A stretch of 64,000 bases of DNA from Symbiodinium natans (lineage: Eukaryota > Sar > Dinophyceae > Suessiales > Symbiodiniaceae), in contig CAJNDS010000363.1 of NCBI GenBank assembly GCA_905221605.1, positions 51,001 through 115,000 of the forward strand, in the 5' to 3' direction. The number at the start of each line of letters is the position of its first letter. The stretch's first letter is position 1. This document shows positions 8,159 to 17,182 of the stretch, in pieces. A program made the translations under genes and the position numbers. Under the pieces are notes generated by a model, which worked only from the letters and a program-made list of their open reading frames with translations, searched no databases and was not told the DNA's origin.

Positions 8159-9958
8159 ATGGCTCGGGTCTACTCAGTTGCCGGAAATGAGCTCGTCACC
8201 CTGAGCGGGCTGGAGTTGAAGGCCCTCGTAGAGGCACACGACAGCTTCAACAGGGCTGTGCGGCGATACTTGGCTCCTCTCACCGGTGTTCCGACTTTTC
8301 GGCAGAAGCTCGTCTTCCAGGGCCGGATGCTCCAGGATCAGGACACCCTGGACCTTTGGGATGGGACACTCCAAGTTCAGCTGGTCATCCTGCCAAGTTC
8401 CTACGACAAGACCCCAGAGCTCTGGGCCTCGGTGCTCAAGAACGACCACGTGCAGGTCAAGGATCTTCTGGAGCAGTCCCAGGATCCCAACGTGGCGGAA
8501 GGGCCGACTGCGAGGACCCCACTGCTTCGCGCCTCCTTTCAGGGCTTCCTGGAGGTTGCGAAGCTCTTGCTGGAGGCCAGAGCTGAGCCCGACCAGGCGG
8601 ATGTTTATGGGCAGACGCCTCTTCGAGTCGCTGGGGAAGGGGGCTTCCTGGACACCCTGCGTGCGCTGCTGGATGCCGGCGCGGACAAGGACCTCGTGGA
8701 CTCCGTGGGAGCCACGCCGTTGATGGCGTTTGCGCGCGAGGGCTCTGCTGAGGTTGCTCGCATCTTGCTCGAAGCGGGTGCTGACAAAGACTCTGAGGCG
8801 CTGCACGAAGAAACGCCTCTTTTGGCGGCGGCAAGGGCTGGGCACCGTGAAGTTGTACATCTTTTGCTGGAGGCCAAGGCTGCGCAAAGAGCAGACCGAA
8901 GCGGCACCACGCCTCTCCATGCGGCTTCCCAGAACGGTTTCGCTCCGATTGTGCGATTGCTCCTCAGCCAAAGGGCTGAGGTTGACCGGACGGACCGCAA
9001 GCGCCGCAGCCCTTTACTGGGTGCCGCCCGCAGTGGCGCTGCAGAAGTGGCTGACCTTCTCTTAGGGGCGAGGGCGGATCCTGACGTGGCCTCCATTGTG
9101 AAAGATACGCCCCTCTTCGTCGCTGCGCTGCATGGGCACAAGGACGTCGTGCGCCGCCTCATCAAGGCGAGGGCCACGGTGGATCTACAAAACTGTGATG
9201 GCACCACGCCTCTGAGTGCAGCTGCCTCAAATGGCCATGCCGAAATTGTGCAGGAGCTTCTAAGCAGCGGCGCCGACCTGGATCGGGCAGACATGGTCGG
9301 AGCCAGCCCTTTGCTGCTTGCTGCATCAAACGGCCAAAGTGAGGTGGTCGCTGCTTTGGTGGAGGCTCGCGCTTGCGTGGACCTTGTAGACTTCCACCGG
9401 GAGACACCCCTGCTGGTGGCCGCTAGGGCCGGGTTTTCTGAGATCGTGGATGCCTTAATCCAGGCTGGCGCGCTGCACTTGGCAGATATGACTGGTGCGA
9501 CACCCCTGCGGACAGCGTGTGCCAATGGCCACGCTCCGATTGTGGAGGCCTTGCTGCACGTCAGAGCCCATGCAGACACCGCGGACGTCAACGGAACAAC
9601 CCCCCTTTTGGCAGCCTCTCGGCAAGGTCATGCAGGCATCGTGGAGGTATTGCTGGGTGCAGGAGCCGAGGTAGACAAGAGCGATGCGGGTGGATGTACA
9701 CCCTTACTTGCAGCCGCCAGCCTTGGACATTCAACCATTGTTCGTCAGCTGCTCGAAGCTCGAGCTGACGTAGAGAAGCCCAATTTGGCTGATGAGACGC
9801 CGGTACTTGTGGCAGCCATCCAGGGGCACAGGGAAGTTCTTCACAGGCTGGCAGGCGACGGGTCCCCAGAATCGGCATTACATTGGCAAGGCCTGAAAAC
9901 GCTGGCCGGTCGGTGCAAGCCGTACCCAGAGGTCGAAGTTGTGCTTTGCCCGGATTAG
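8159..9958 (+). CDS. Ubiquitin-like/ankyrin-repeat protein, intronless
   Basis: A complete 599-residue ORF. Residues 1-79 look like a ubiquitin-like domain (LSGLELKALVEAHDSFNRAV, then FRQKLVFQGRMLQDQDTL, the usual beta-grasp order). Residues ~87-590 are 14-15 ankyrin repeats of 32-33 residues, each with the TPL...A..G....V..LL.AGA.. pattern; several carry the canonical LLEAGAD or LLEARAE turn. Such proteins are abundant in symbiodiniaceans; repeat stacks bind partners, and the N-terminal domain may mimic ubiquitin (inferred). ATG 8159 follows a CCCCCAG at 8139-8145, a plausible trans-splice acceptor. There is no signal peptide or membrane segment. It is the only long intact ORF in the window and has no intron. 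Confidence 0.92.
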   Translation: MARVYSVAGNELVTLSGLELKALVEAHDSFNRAVRRYLAPLTGVPTFRQKLVFQGRMLQDQDTLDLWDGTLQVQLVILPSSYDKTPELWASVLKNDHVQVKDLLEQSQDPNVAEGPTARTPLLRASFQGFLEVAKLLLEARAEPDQADVYGQTPLRVAGEGGFLDTLRALLDAGADKDLVDSVGATPLMAFAREGSAEVARILLEAGADKDSEALHEETPLLAAARAGHREVVHLLLEAKAAQRADRSGTTPLHAASQNGFAPIVRLLLSQRAEVDRTDRKRRSPLLGAARSGAAEVADLLLGARADPDVASIVKDTPLFVAALHGHKDVVRRLIKARATVDLQNCDGTTPLSAAASNGHAEIVQELLSSGADLDRADMVGASPLLLAASNGQSEVVAALVEARACVDLVDFHRETPLLVAARAGFSEIVDALIQAGALHLADMTGATPLRTACANGHAPIVEALLHVRAHADTADVNGTTPLLAASRQGHAGIVEVLLGAGAEVDKSDAGGCTPLLAAASLGHSTIVRQLLEARADVEKPNLADETPVLVAAIQGHREVLHRLAGDGSPESALHWQGLKTLAGRCKPYPEVEVVLCPD

Positions 9959-10001
9959 GACTAGGACTAGAACTAGGACTCGGACGAGGACTAGGACTTC
10001 A
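9953..10001. repeat. GGACTA minisatellite at the ankyrin stop codon
   Basis: About eight copies of GGACTA/GGACTC/GGACGA overlapping the stop codon and start of the 3' UTR. Confidence 0.85.
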
Positions 10002-10706
10002 AGCCATCTTTTGCCTACGAACCTTCGAAGTCTTCTGTGATCCGGCAGCTGTGAACCTAGACAACATCTAGCCTGCTGCGCAGTAGACTATGTTCTTTAC
10101 TTCTGGAACCCTGTGTTGATGGCCAGTAATATGTTGTCATGGTGCCGAAGCGGCAAAGCAGCTGCGTTCTGCGTGCATCGTGTAAAAGATTTGAAGGATC
10201 GGCGCTTGTCTGAAGAATCAGGCGCAGAATGGCGGGGTTTAGAACAAAAGTCCATCAGTGCCTGGACTTTGTAGGCAACATTCAGTTCCTACAGTATGTC
10301 AAGTCTGGGTTTGATGGCTGGCATTCTGCCGGCACCCTGCTACACAATTTGCTCAGATGCAAGAGACATCAGGGTATACATACTGCTGCAGATGTCGTTT
10401 GAAGAACCAGCCTGAAGAATGTGGCAAAAGTCCGTGGGTCACCGGCCAATTCCGATACCAAATCTTGGCATGATGGCTGGCGTTTTGCTCGCATCTGCTT
10501 GCTCCTCTCTGCTAAGTATGCTCAGATGCCAAGACACCATATTGCCAGAAATGCTGTGTGAAGCTCCAAAACCAAGATGCTTAAAATAACCTCTGTGCCT
10601 TGAAGGATATGGCCTGCTAATGTATGCGAATGTCATATCAGTCCAGTTCGCTGAGCGAGTCGGCCCTTGCAAAGAAGACAGTTGAGATGCAAGGAAGAAC
10701 GTAGCC
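10002..10706. other. 3' UTR/intergenic with a diverged direct duplication
   Basis: No gene seen. GATGGCTGGCATTCTGC...GCTCAGATGCAAGA near 10312-10365 and GATGGCTGGCGTTTTGC...GCTCAGATGCCAAGA near 10470-10535 are diverged copies of the same ~65-bp segment. Confidence 0.5.
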
Positions 10707-10799
10707 ATGGATAGCACCGACGACGTCGGCGTACCAGTGCGGCGCAAGCAGAAGAAGCACTTCTTAGAGGACCGCCCTGGTCCCTCACTGGAACCATGA
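10707..10799 (+). CDS. Candidate first exon
   Basis: ATG 10707 opens MDSTDDVGVPVRRKQKKHFL, an acidic then basic start, with a stop at 10797 if unspliced. It probably splices before that. The MITE at 10801 follows directly. Confidence 0.35.
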   Translation: MDSTDDVGVPVRRKQKKHFLEDRPGPSLEP

Positions 10800-10800
10800 G

Positions 10801-10908
10801 TTGGGATGCTCCCCGCAAAAACTAAGAGTCCTTACTAGGGACTGCAAATAGGGGGGGGGGTACTATAATCCCGGTTAAGGACTGTTAGTATAAGGGGGAA
10901 CATCCCAA
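10801..10908. mobile_element. MITE family A, near-complete copy
   Basis: TTGGGATG...AGAGTCCTTA on the left mirrors TTAAGGACTGTTAGTATAAG...CATCCCAA on the right. Flanks ACCATGAG and ACCACGAG match at 7 of 8 positions, suggesting an 8-bp target duplication. The interior includes a G run. Confidence 0.8.
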
Positions 10909-10965
10909 ACCACGAGCTTTTCAACTTCCATAGAGACACGCTGCCGTGGGTGAGAGCTTGGCCAG

Positions 10966-11036
10966 GAGGGAGACCTGGTACGGCAGCTGCTAAGCGAGGA
11001 GCACTCCAGTGGCCAAGGCTTCGCATGTGCGCAAGG
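10966..11036 (+). CDS. Candidate exon, unknown
   Basis: AG at 10964-10965, then EGDLVRQLLSEEHSSGQGFA up to a GT donor at 11037. The telomere-like array begins 10 bp later. It may be the second exon of the gene starting at 10707; the phase of the join is unresolved. Confidence 0.35.
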
Positions 11037-11045
11037 GTGCGTCGT

Positions 11046-11095
11046 GGGGGGTTTGGGGTTCAGGGTTTAGGGTTTAGGGTTTAGGGTTTAGGGGC
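11046..11095. repeat. Interstitial TTTAGGG array
   Basis: GTTTGGGGTTCAGGG followed by four TTTAGGG units. Confidence 0.9.
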
Positions 11096-11186
11096 CGCAG
11101 TTAGGACGCCATTGGGGGAAGGGTGCTCTGCGTTTCCATTGGCCCAGGCCGGCTTGGCTTAAGGGAATCACTTTGCAGAAACTCAC

Positions 11187-11336
11187 AGCTTGTGGACGCG
11201 AGTGCAGACTTGCAATACGGCAACAGTACACCGAGACTGACGCCAGGCTTCGATGACCTTCGTCGTGAGGTCCTTGGCCGTCGTGGCAGTGGCCTTTGCC
11301 GAAGCAGCGACACTGTCCGGCACCTACAAACGGTGT
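11187..11336 (+). CDS. Candidate exon(s), unknown
   Basis: CTTTGCAG at 11183-11190 precedes frames reading SADLQYGNSTPRLTPGFDDL and, further on, LAVVAVAFAEAATLSGTYKR. Competing frames mean exact limits are not known. Confidence 0.3.
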
Positions 11337-11514
11337 AGCCTTTCAGATTGCAGATAGTGCATTTGAGTCCTGAGGTGTCTCTATGTTTTGGGGAGAAGGC
11401 CAGAAGCTCATCGCTAAGGGCCGATGCCCAGGGGCTGGAAGCTTCAGGGGCGTGATGCCAACAACGCATCGACACATAGTTCGAATTTCAGGGCGTCACG
11501 GGTGTGAATGTTAT

Positions 11515-11590
11515 GCAGGGGGTTCAGGGTATTCGGATATTTCAGGGTAGTCAGGGGTATTCAGGGTGTTCAGGGGTATTTAGGGTATTC
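11515..11590. repeat. Degenerate TTCAGGG/TATTCAGGG tract
   Basis: Variant telomere-like units (TTCAGGG, TTTAGGG, TATTCAGGGG). Confidence 0.75.
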
Positions 11591-11700
11591 AGCGTTGAGG
11601 TGGCAACGAGCAGCTACTGAACACATCTGAACACCACTCGAGGGCCCAAAAGCCCTGTTCAGAGCCCACAGTGCGGCTGTTCCCACAGAAGCCTGGGCTT

Positions 11701-11723
11701 GTGTGTGTGTGTGTGTGTGTGTG

Positions 11724-11817
<94 letters not shown>
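11701..11817. repeat. (TG)n microsatellite
   Basis: Nearly pure TG repeat with one GTT interruption, running into a TTTAGGG-like end. Confidence 0.97.
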
Positions 11818-11819
<2 letters not shown>

Positions 11820-11852
11820 AGGGTCTAGGGTTAGAGCCTAGCGATTCAGAGG

Positions 11853-12050
11853 CGAGAAGCCTGTCGCCGCAGACGCAGGCCTGCTGACAACACTGGGAGG
11901 GGCATTGATCGCGTATGGCAGACACTGGCTTCGTTACAGGCAAGCCCAGTCTACTCGCCGCATGGGCACAGCCGTCCAGTCCTCGGCACTAGCCTTGCAG
12001 CAAACACTTCCGGCTTCGATGATCCCAGTCTTTCATGAAAAGCCCTAGGC
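11853..12050 (+). CDS. Candidate terminal exon, unknown
   Basis: The frame reads AGLLTTLGGALIAYGRHWLR, a possible membrane helix, then LALQQTLPASMIPVFHEKP and a stop. A second frame is also open almost throughout, so the assignment is weak. Confidence 0.3.
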
Positions 12051-12185
12051 CCACTCCACATTGCAAACGAAAGTTTCACGGCCCGTTTGGCAACAAGGGT
12101 TTGAGCTGTCCATTGGTGCCTTTCGTAAGAAGCTGCGCGATAAGCCCGGTTTTGGCCCAGTCTTCATGACCGCCTAGCGACGCCT

Positions 12186-12422
12186 GTGAGCTGGTTGTTG
12201 TCGGGGATGTTTGGGCAGTGGGGCCCCCTTGCCTGGTTGTTGTGGCCCGTTCTGTTGCAGTTGCTCTCTTACCTCTGGCCTGCCTTTGCTTTTGAATCCG
12301 AACGGGTTCTGAAGTGCAGTAGACTCAAAGCATCAGTGCTGTGCTGTGCGGTGTTCTCAGGCCTTTGTGACGCATTGCCCTTGTGTCCCGGCCTTTCCCA
12401 GGTGCCATTCCTCCTCAGGTAG
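12186..12422 (+). CDS. Candidate exon with hydrophobic helix
   Basis: The frame includes MFGQWGPLAWLLWPVLLQLL, a strong hydrophobic stretch, then a polar part FESERVLKCSRLK. It may be an N-terminal signal or anchor. Splice sites are not assigned. Confidence 0.3.
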   Translation: MSWLLSGMFGQWGPLAWLLWPVLLQLLSYLWPAFAFESERVLKCSRLKASVLCCAVFSGLCDALPLCPGLSQVPFLLR

Positions 12423-12479
12423 CCGAGTATGGCTTCACACGCCTCGGAAAGTCACCTCAAGGTGCAACACTTGTGGTGC

Positions 12480-12580
12480 AACATGGCTTTTATATATCAT
12501 AATGTATATATACATATATACAATATGGTATAGTATAATACAATACAACACAACATAACATGATATTGTTCATCAAACAT
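12480..12580. repeat. Low-complexity (TA)/(CAATA) tract
   Basis: TATATACATATATAC followed by AATACAACACAACATA repeats. Confidence 0.75.
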
Positions 12581-12680
12581 GAAGAGTGGCAGGGATCCCC
12601 TAGAGCCGTTAACTGAAGGGCGCCGCGACCGCGACTCCTCTCCACTGGCGTGGCCCGAACCTTCAGAAGGCAGAGGAATC
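12579..12680 (+). CDS. Candidate first exon
   Basis: ATG 12579 opens MKSGRDPLEPLTEGRRDRDS, with a GC donor available after TCAGAAG. It is supported only by coding-like composition. Confidence 0.25.
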
Positions 12681-12857
12681 TGATGGTGCGGGATGCGGAC
12701 ACCACACGACTTGGCCCTGTGAGGCCCCTGTGTTTCCTGAGCCCTTGGTAGGCTCCCCGGCACCCAGCCATCGCGCGTGCTCGAGGCGGCAGGTGGCGCT
12801 CATGCCAATGTCATGCTATTGCTACTGTCTTGTTCCCTCCTAGGTTGCTCCCCACAG

Positions 12858-12910
12858 TGTTTAGGGTTTAAGGTTTAGGGTGTAGTTTAGGGTTTAGGGT
12901 TTAAGGTTCA
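12858..12910. repeat. Degenerate TTTAGGG array inside a putative intron
   Basis: TTTAGGG and TTTAAGG units; the next exon begins at 12947. Confidence 0.85.
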
Positions 12911-12946
12911 AGGCCCAGTTTGCTGAGTCACATGCGTTCTCTGCAG

Positions 12947-13198
12947 GATTCAAGGCAAGCGCGGGCCTGCCTGGAGTTGTTGGCACCGGATTTAGGCAGG
13001 GTCACACCAGCTCTTTTCGCCAAGTGTAAGGATGTTAAGGGTGTTGTTAGCAGTTGGTAGTGGTCTTCTGAGTCCTCTGTGTCGCTGCCAGGCTTCGCCG
13101 ACGTGCCATCAAGCGCACCAAGCGCACGCAGCCGAAGCAGCCAAGGCACCGGCGCAACACAACATTGTTCCAGTGGTCCGGATGATGCTGATACATAG
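12947..13198 (+). CDS. Two-exon 3' end of a gene, unknown function
   Basis: Acceptor GCGTTCTCTGCAG, exon 12947-13025 (ARACLELLAPDLGRVTPALF), donor GTAAGG, 66-nt intron with acceptor GTGTCGCTGCCAG, exon 13092-13198 (FADVPSSAPSARSRSSQGTG, stop TAG 13196). The phase is kept, and both splice sites are textbook. The tail is Ser/Ala-rich and likely disordered. The 5' exons lie upstream of the telomere-like intron and are not identified. Confidence 0.55.
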
Positions 13199-13352
13199 AC
13201 AGGCAACACATGGAGGGCCTGACGTGCAAAGAGTTTACCTCCCTCTCCCCCGCCCCAAAACAAACAAAGTGTTAATGAATGTCCAGGTTGGATTGGTTGG
13301 CGCCAGAACGAGGAGGCTTTCATCGAGTGCTGCGCATGCTTTGGCCTTCCAG

Positions 13353-13457
13353 AAAGCTAGAATGGACTTTGTCTGTGGCATAGGCCGTGATGCTTCAAAG
13401 AAGCGTATGCAACATCTCCCTTCAGTGTCATTTGATGTCCTGGCGAGAGGTGGCTGA
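13353..13457 (+). CDS. Candidate terminal exon, unknown
   Basis: After CTTTGGCCTTCCAG the frame reads KARMDFVCGIGRDASKKRMQ and ends VSFDVLARGG, stop 13455-13457. An upstream segment (13301-13350) reads NEEAFIECCACFG in another frame and could be the preceding exon. Confidence 0.4.
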   Translation, partial: KARMDFVCGIGRDASKKRMQHLPSVSFDVLARGG

Positions 13458-13504
13458 CCATCGTGAACAGGAAAGGACGCTGCAGGAGGAGGAGGCTTCC
13501 AAAC

Positions 13505-13562
13505 GGTTTAGGGCTGAGGGTTTAGGGTTTAGGGTTTAAAGTTTATGGTTTAGGGTTTAGGG
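13505..13562. repeat. Interstitial TTTAGGG array, degenerate
   Basis: TTTAGGG with TTTAAAG and TTTATGG variants. Confidence 0.9.
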
Positions 13563-13565
13563 TGC

Positions 13566-13770
13566 CAACCTGCGATGCGAGTGCTGAGCCAGTGTATCAC
13601 GAGAGAGCAATGGCAGGTTCAGTCTGGAATGACTCGACGATCCGGGCGATGTGCCTTGGCTTACGTTGCGTGCCCGGCCTTTGAAATTGAAGCCAGAATC
13701 ATCTTCTGCCCTAGCGCGCTGAAAGCGGACAAGATGCGGCAAGCTGTGGTTGTAGCACCATCCACGTTCG
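13566..13770 (+). CDS. Candidate exon, unknown
   Basis: The frame reads QWQVQSGMTRRSGRCALAYV and AFEIEARIIFCPSALKADK. The opposite strand is also open here, so strand is inferred from the neighbours. The stretch from here to 14520 shows only weak open frames. Confidence 0.28.
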
Positions 13771-14528
13771 GGCTGTGGTGGTTGTAGTATCCATGTTCCA
13801 TTTCAGGCTTTCTTGGTTTTGAAGTTTGGGGATCTGCCTCACGCATTCTGCAGCCGTCGGCAGCGCAGGTATGCGAGACAGCAGCTTGAGACACGCGCTG
13901 AGGCCTCCAACCAACTAAATGCATGCCTCCCATGTTGATATGGCCAGATCTACAAGATATCGTCCTCTTCTTGGTTCCCTGTTAGATGTTGGCCCTTAAT
14001 TCTAAACATTCCAGGGGCTCCCCATCAAAGTGCCACAACAGCGAGAGCTGATCAAGTGGCTTCTGTAGCCAATTTTTCATTTGCTGGGCAAACCAAGCTA
14101 AGTACGGTAGCCAACATGTCCGACCCATTCATACAAAAGTTTCCCCCTCCCTTGCATTAGGCTCTCTGAGATCAGGTCAATGGGAGGGGAGCTGCAATCA
14201 GTAGGATTCTGTAGGATTTGCGGCCTGCGAGACCAGTTGGGACAGTACTTCTAGCTACTTCTAGTCATCTTAGGGCACTTAAGGGCTTCTAAGTGGGTTA
14301 TAAGTACAGGTATAAATGAACGAGGACACTAGTTCTTGTATTCCGACTGGGGAACTGCTTCTTTTGATTCTGTAGTTTGGTGGTGTATCCTTGAGCACCT
14401 GTCTGCGAGGCATACAGGCGTCCCCAATCTTTCGAGCTGTGCCGCGCGCTCAGAGCACATCCCCTCGCAAACATCTGAAAACTGCCAACGTGGTGTAGCA
14501 AGAGGTCTCGCTTTTGAACTGGGTTAGA

Positions 14529-14680
14529 CTCCAAACCCTAAACCCTAAACCCTAAACCCTAAACCCCAAACCCTAAACCCTAAACCCTAAACCCTAAACC
14601 CTAAACCCTAAGAACTCTGAGAAACCCCGAAACCCCAAACCCCAACACCGCAAACCCCTGAACCCCCATGCCCGAAACCC
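14529..14680. repeat. Interstitial CCCTAAA array
   Basis: CCCTAAA units grading into CCCCAAA/CCCCGAAA. Confidence 0.93.
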
Positions 14681-14711
14681 TCGGCTTGTTGCAAGTTCTT
14701 CTGCACCTGAG

Positions 14712-14771
14712 GATGACCTTCGTCAGGACAAGCTCCTCCCCCGGAGAGGCAGTCGATCGGCCTGGGGCTAA
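14712..14771 (+). CDS. Candidate terminal exon between two CCCTAAA arrays
   Basis: After an AG at 14710-14711, the frame reads DDLRQDKLLPRRGSRSAWG and stops at TAA 14769. The sequence between the arrays is otherwise unique. Confidence 0.35.
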   Translation, partial: DDLRQDKLLPRRGSRSAWG

Positions 14772-14789
14772 GCCCAAGTGCTTGGAGCC

Positions 14790-14926
14790 CTAACCCTAAA
14801 CCCTAAACCCTAAACCCTAAACCCTAAACCCGAAACCCGAAACCCTAAACCCCTAAACCCCTAAACCTTAAACCCTAAACCCAAACCCCAAAACCCTAAA
14901 CCCCAAACCCTGGACCCTAAGCCCTA
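14790..14926. repeat. Interstitial CCCTAAA array with variants
   Basis: CCCTAAA, CCCGAAA and CCCCTAAA units. Confidence 0.93.
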
Positions 14927-15025
14927 GTCAGCGACCATGCGTGGTGGGCAAGCGGTCTTGGCGAGTTTGGGCTCAGATAGGCCAGACAGCGCATGTGCGG
15001 CCGGTCGTCCGTCGCCCATTAATTA

Positions 15026-15185
15026 ACCCCTAAACTGTAAACCCTGAACTCCCTAAACCCTAAACCCTGACCCCTAAACCCTAAACCCTAAACCCTAAAC
15101 CCTAAACCCTAAACCCTAAACCCTAAACCGTAAACCGTAAACCGTAAACCCCAAACCCTACCTAAACTTTAAGTCCTAAACCACA
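15026..15185. repeat. Interstitial CCCTAAA array with CCGTAAA variants
   Basis: A perfect core at 15055-15125, then three CCGTAAA units. The stretch 15186-15320 to its right holds no clear exon; a degenerate TTTAGGG array follows at 15325-15395. Confidence 0.93.
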
Positions 15186-15413
15186 GGTAAACATGGTCCT
15201 GAGCCATGCATGGCCTTGCTTCGACCATCTGGTGCCGGCCTCCGGTCGCTGCGAGCGTATTCCACACGAGGTTGCATGGTGCCGGACAAAGCCTGCCGAG
15301 CCTTGTTTCCCAGACGGAGATCTTTAGGGGTTGAGGGTTTAGGGCTTAGGGTTTAGGGTTATGAGGGGTTGAGGGTTTAGGGTTTAGGGTTTGCTGTAAT
15401 ATAGCGCGGTTGC

Positions 15414-15431
15414 TGGACCAGTACTGGTCCA
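15414..15431. other. Perfect 18-bp palindrome
   Basis: TGGACCAGTACTGGTCCA, just right of a degenerate TTTAGGG array. Confidence 0.6.
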
Positions 15432-15589
15432 GAGGAGAAGGGGACACGGTACCGGGCCCATCTGCGAGGCGTGGGAGGCGGGCGAGCGACCTGGGTCGGC
15501 TTGCTCCATTGAAGGGGCCTAAGCCTTGGGTTCAGGGTGGTTTTGGGGTTGAGGGTTTAGGGTTGCGGTAGAGGGGACGGGGAGATTTG

Positions 15590-15817
15590 GAAGTTCTACA
15601 TTATGTTGGAATCAGGGTTGGCACAGCTTGTGCTCAGGACTGGGTCGCCCGTTTGGATATCCAGAATCTCGCCCACATCGAGGCAGGGATTGGCTGTGCT
15701 CAGCCAGAAGTGGCTACCGTACAGAGCCCTCAAGCTGTTTCACTTCACATCTTGAGTCAACTTGAGCTGCAGGCTTGCAATATGGACCTGCCTTGCCGGT
15801 CTTCGCACCCTCTGTAG
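15590..15817 (+). CDS. Candidate exon, unknown
   Basis: The frame reads ARLDIQNLAHIEAGIGCAQP and AVSLHILSQLELQACNMDL to a stop. The opposite strand is also open. No family recognised. Confidence 0.3.
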   Translation, partial: EVLHYVGIRVGTACAQDWVARLDIQNLAHIEAGIGCAQPEVATVQSPQAVSLHILSQLELQACNMDLPCRSSHPL

Positions 15818-16031
15818 ACAGCATCTCGGCGCAGACGGTCTGAGGATTTGCGTGAATGGCGACAGGATGAAGGACGCGAGGCCGACATCTAAAATAGTCT
15901 TGTAGAGTAGTAGAGAAAGCAAACCCTCTGCCCACGATGCCGCCCCATGCCTGCCAGAACGGTCCAGATTGTCTCTGCCAGGTCCACCTTGCAGAGAAGG
16001 GCTTCAAATGCCAAGGCCAGAACGCCATGGC

Positions 16032-16250
16032 ATGGCATCAGTGGTGGCCCTCTGCAAGACAGTCTTGGACAAGTGGAAACTGCGTGAGCACTGTGCGCTG
16101 GTCGGTTCTTATTCCATGTTGCTCCATACACATGGTCAAACGCAAGTTTTTCTCAGAGAGCAAGGCCCTGTCCCGCGACAGGGGCACGACCTGCTTGACG
16201 GTATCTGCCATGGTCATGTGCGTAGTGAGTGTGGTGAGGGTGCACGTGAC
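16032..16250 (+). CDS. Candidate exon with start codon, unknown
   Basis: ATG 16032 opens MASVVALCKTVLDKWKLREH, then HTHGQTQVFLREQGPVPRQG. It is a soluble, mixed-charge sequence. Other frames here are also open. Confidence 0.35.
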
Positions 16251-16469
16251 AGAGGTTCTGGCATTACGTATGGCACAAGTATGTCGCGTCGTGAGGCTTC
16301 GGTGTAGCATCAGTCTGGATTCTGACGCGCAGGCAAGTCTTGCAGCTGACGACCTAACGGCAAACGGAATCCGGAGAGTGCACATGGGAGACGCGGCTTT
16401 GCAATGACTAGTTTGAACATGCTCGAAACGCCATGCATTTCGTACGTCTGATTTGCGTGTTTTTTTCAG

Positions 16470-16589
16470 TCCTACAAACCTTCACTTCGCAATTTCCCCA
16501 ACGAAGGATCGACTCGTGATCGAGGACGCTGCCTCCTTGCTACCGAGGTTCAGCAGTCTTTCATTGCCTCTTTACCCCAGCAGAACTGA
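16470..16589 (+). CDS. Candidate terminal exon, unknown
   Basis: The strong acceptor GCGTGTTTTTTTCAG precedes SYKPSLRNFPNEGSTRDRGR, with stop at 16587. A second frame from the same acceptor stays open to 16666. Confidence 0.38.
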   Translation, partial: SYKPSLRNFPNEGSTRDRGRCLLATEVQQSFIASLPQQN

Positions 16590-16729
16590 ATCTTCTCTAG
16601 ATGCAGCCCCATTCTCAATATGCCAGGATGCTGAACCGGGCGATGTCCTCATCAGGCCCGGCTTGTAAAACTCGACAACGGAAAGCTGTTGCTGAAATCA
16701 TGACATCCTCTCGGCCACTCTGCCAAGAC

Positions 16730-17075
16730 AGTTGCTTTCATTCTGCGGACCGTTGAACAAGAAACCCGTGCGGCTTGCTCGGGTTCGCACTGAGGGAGAA
16801 AGCTTCCTTCGTGCACGACATGGGAAGCAACGTCTCGCAGCAAGGACTGTCAAGGGAGCCAGGGAAGCATGTTGCCTTGTGGCGGTCGGGTTGCGTCAGA
16901 CCAGTTCAATCCCGTCGCCATCGGGTCATGAGGTTCTCTTTGCTTTGGAGTCGGTTCCATTCGCCTTCACCAGCTTTCGCACTGGAGGCGCTGAAGAGAT
17001 ATGGATGCAGTTTCATCAGCTACCCAGTGAGACCCAAGCTGCCATTTTGGGAACCTCGGCTTCAGAAGTTCCGCA
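16730..17075 (+). CDS. Ambiguous coding-like region
   Basis: All three + frames are open for long stretches (for example EEIWMQFHQLPSETQAAILG, and VSQQGLSREPGKHVALWRSG). At least one exon is likely, but the frame cannot be chosen. Confidence 0.25.
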
Positions 17076-17079
17076 CCAA

Positions 17080-17182
17080 CACGCCGACAAACCGACACAC
17101 CGACACAGACGGATGGACGGGCGGGCAGACGGATGAACAGACGGACCGACAGACAGACCACACACACACACACACACACACC
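17080..17182. repeat. CGACAGA/GACGGA then (CA)n microsatellite
   Basis: Repeats of CCGACACA, GACGGATGGACGG and GACAGACC ending in (CA)n. From here to 18050 I see no convincing exon. Confidence 0.9.

Noticed and set aside
8605-9591. 328-codon minus-strand frame under the ankyrin gene
   Set aside because: A mirror frame of a repetitive GC-rich gene; it follows the repeat period, with no motif of its own.
13661-13933. Minus-strand coding frame
   Set aside because: No splice or start support; the + strand frame at 13566-13770 is at least as good.
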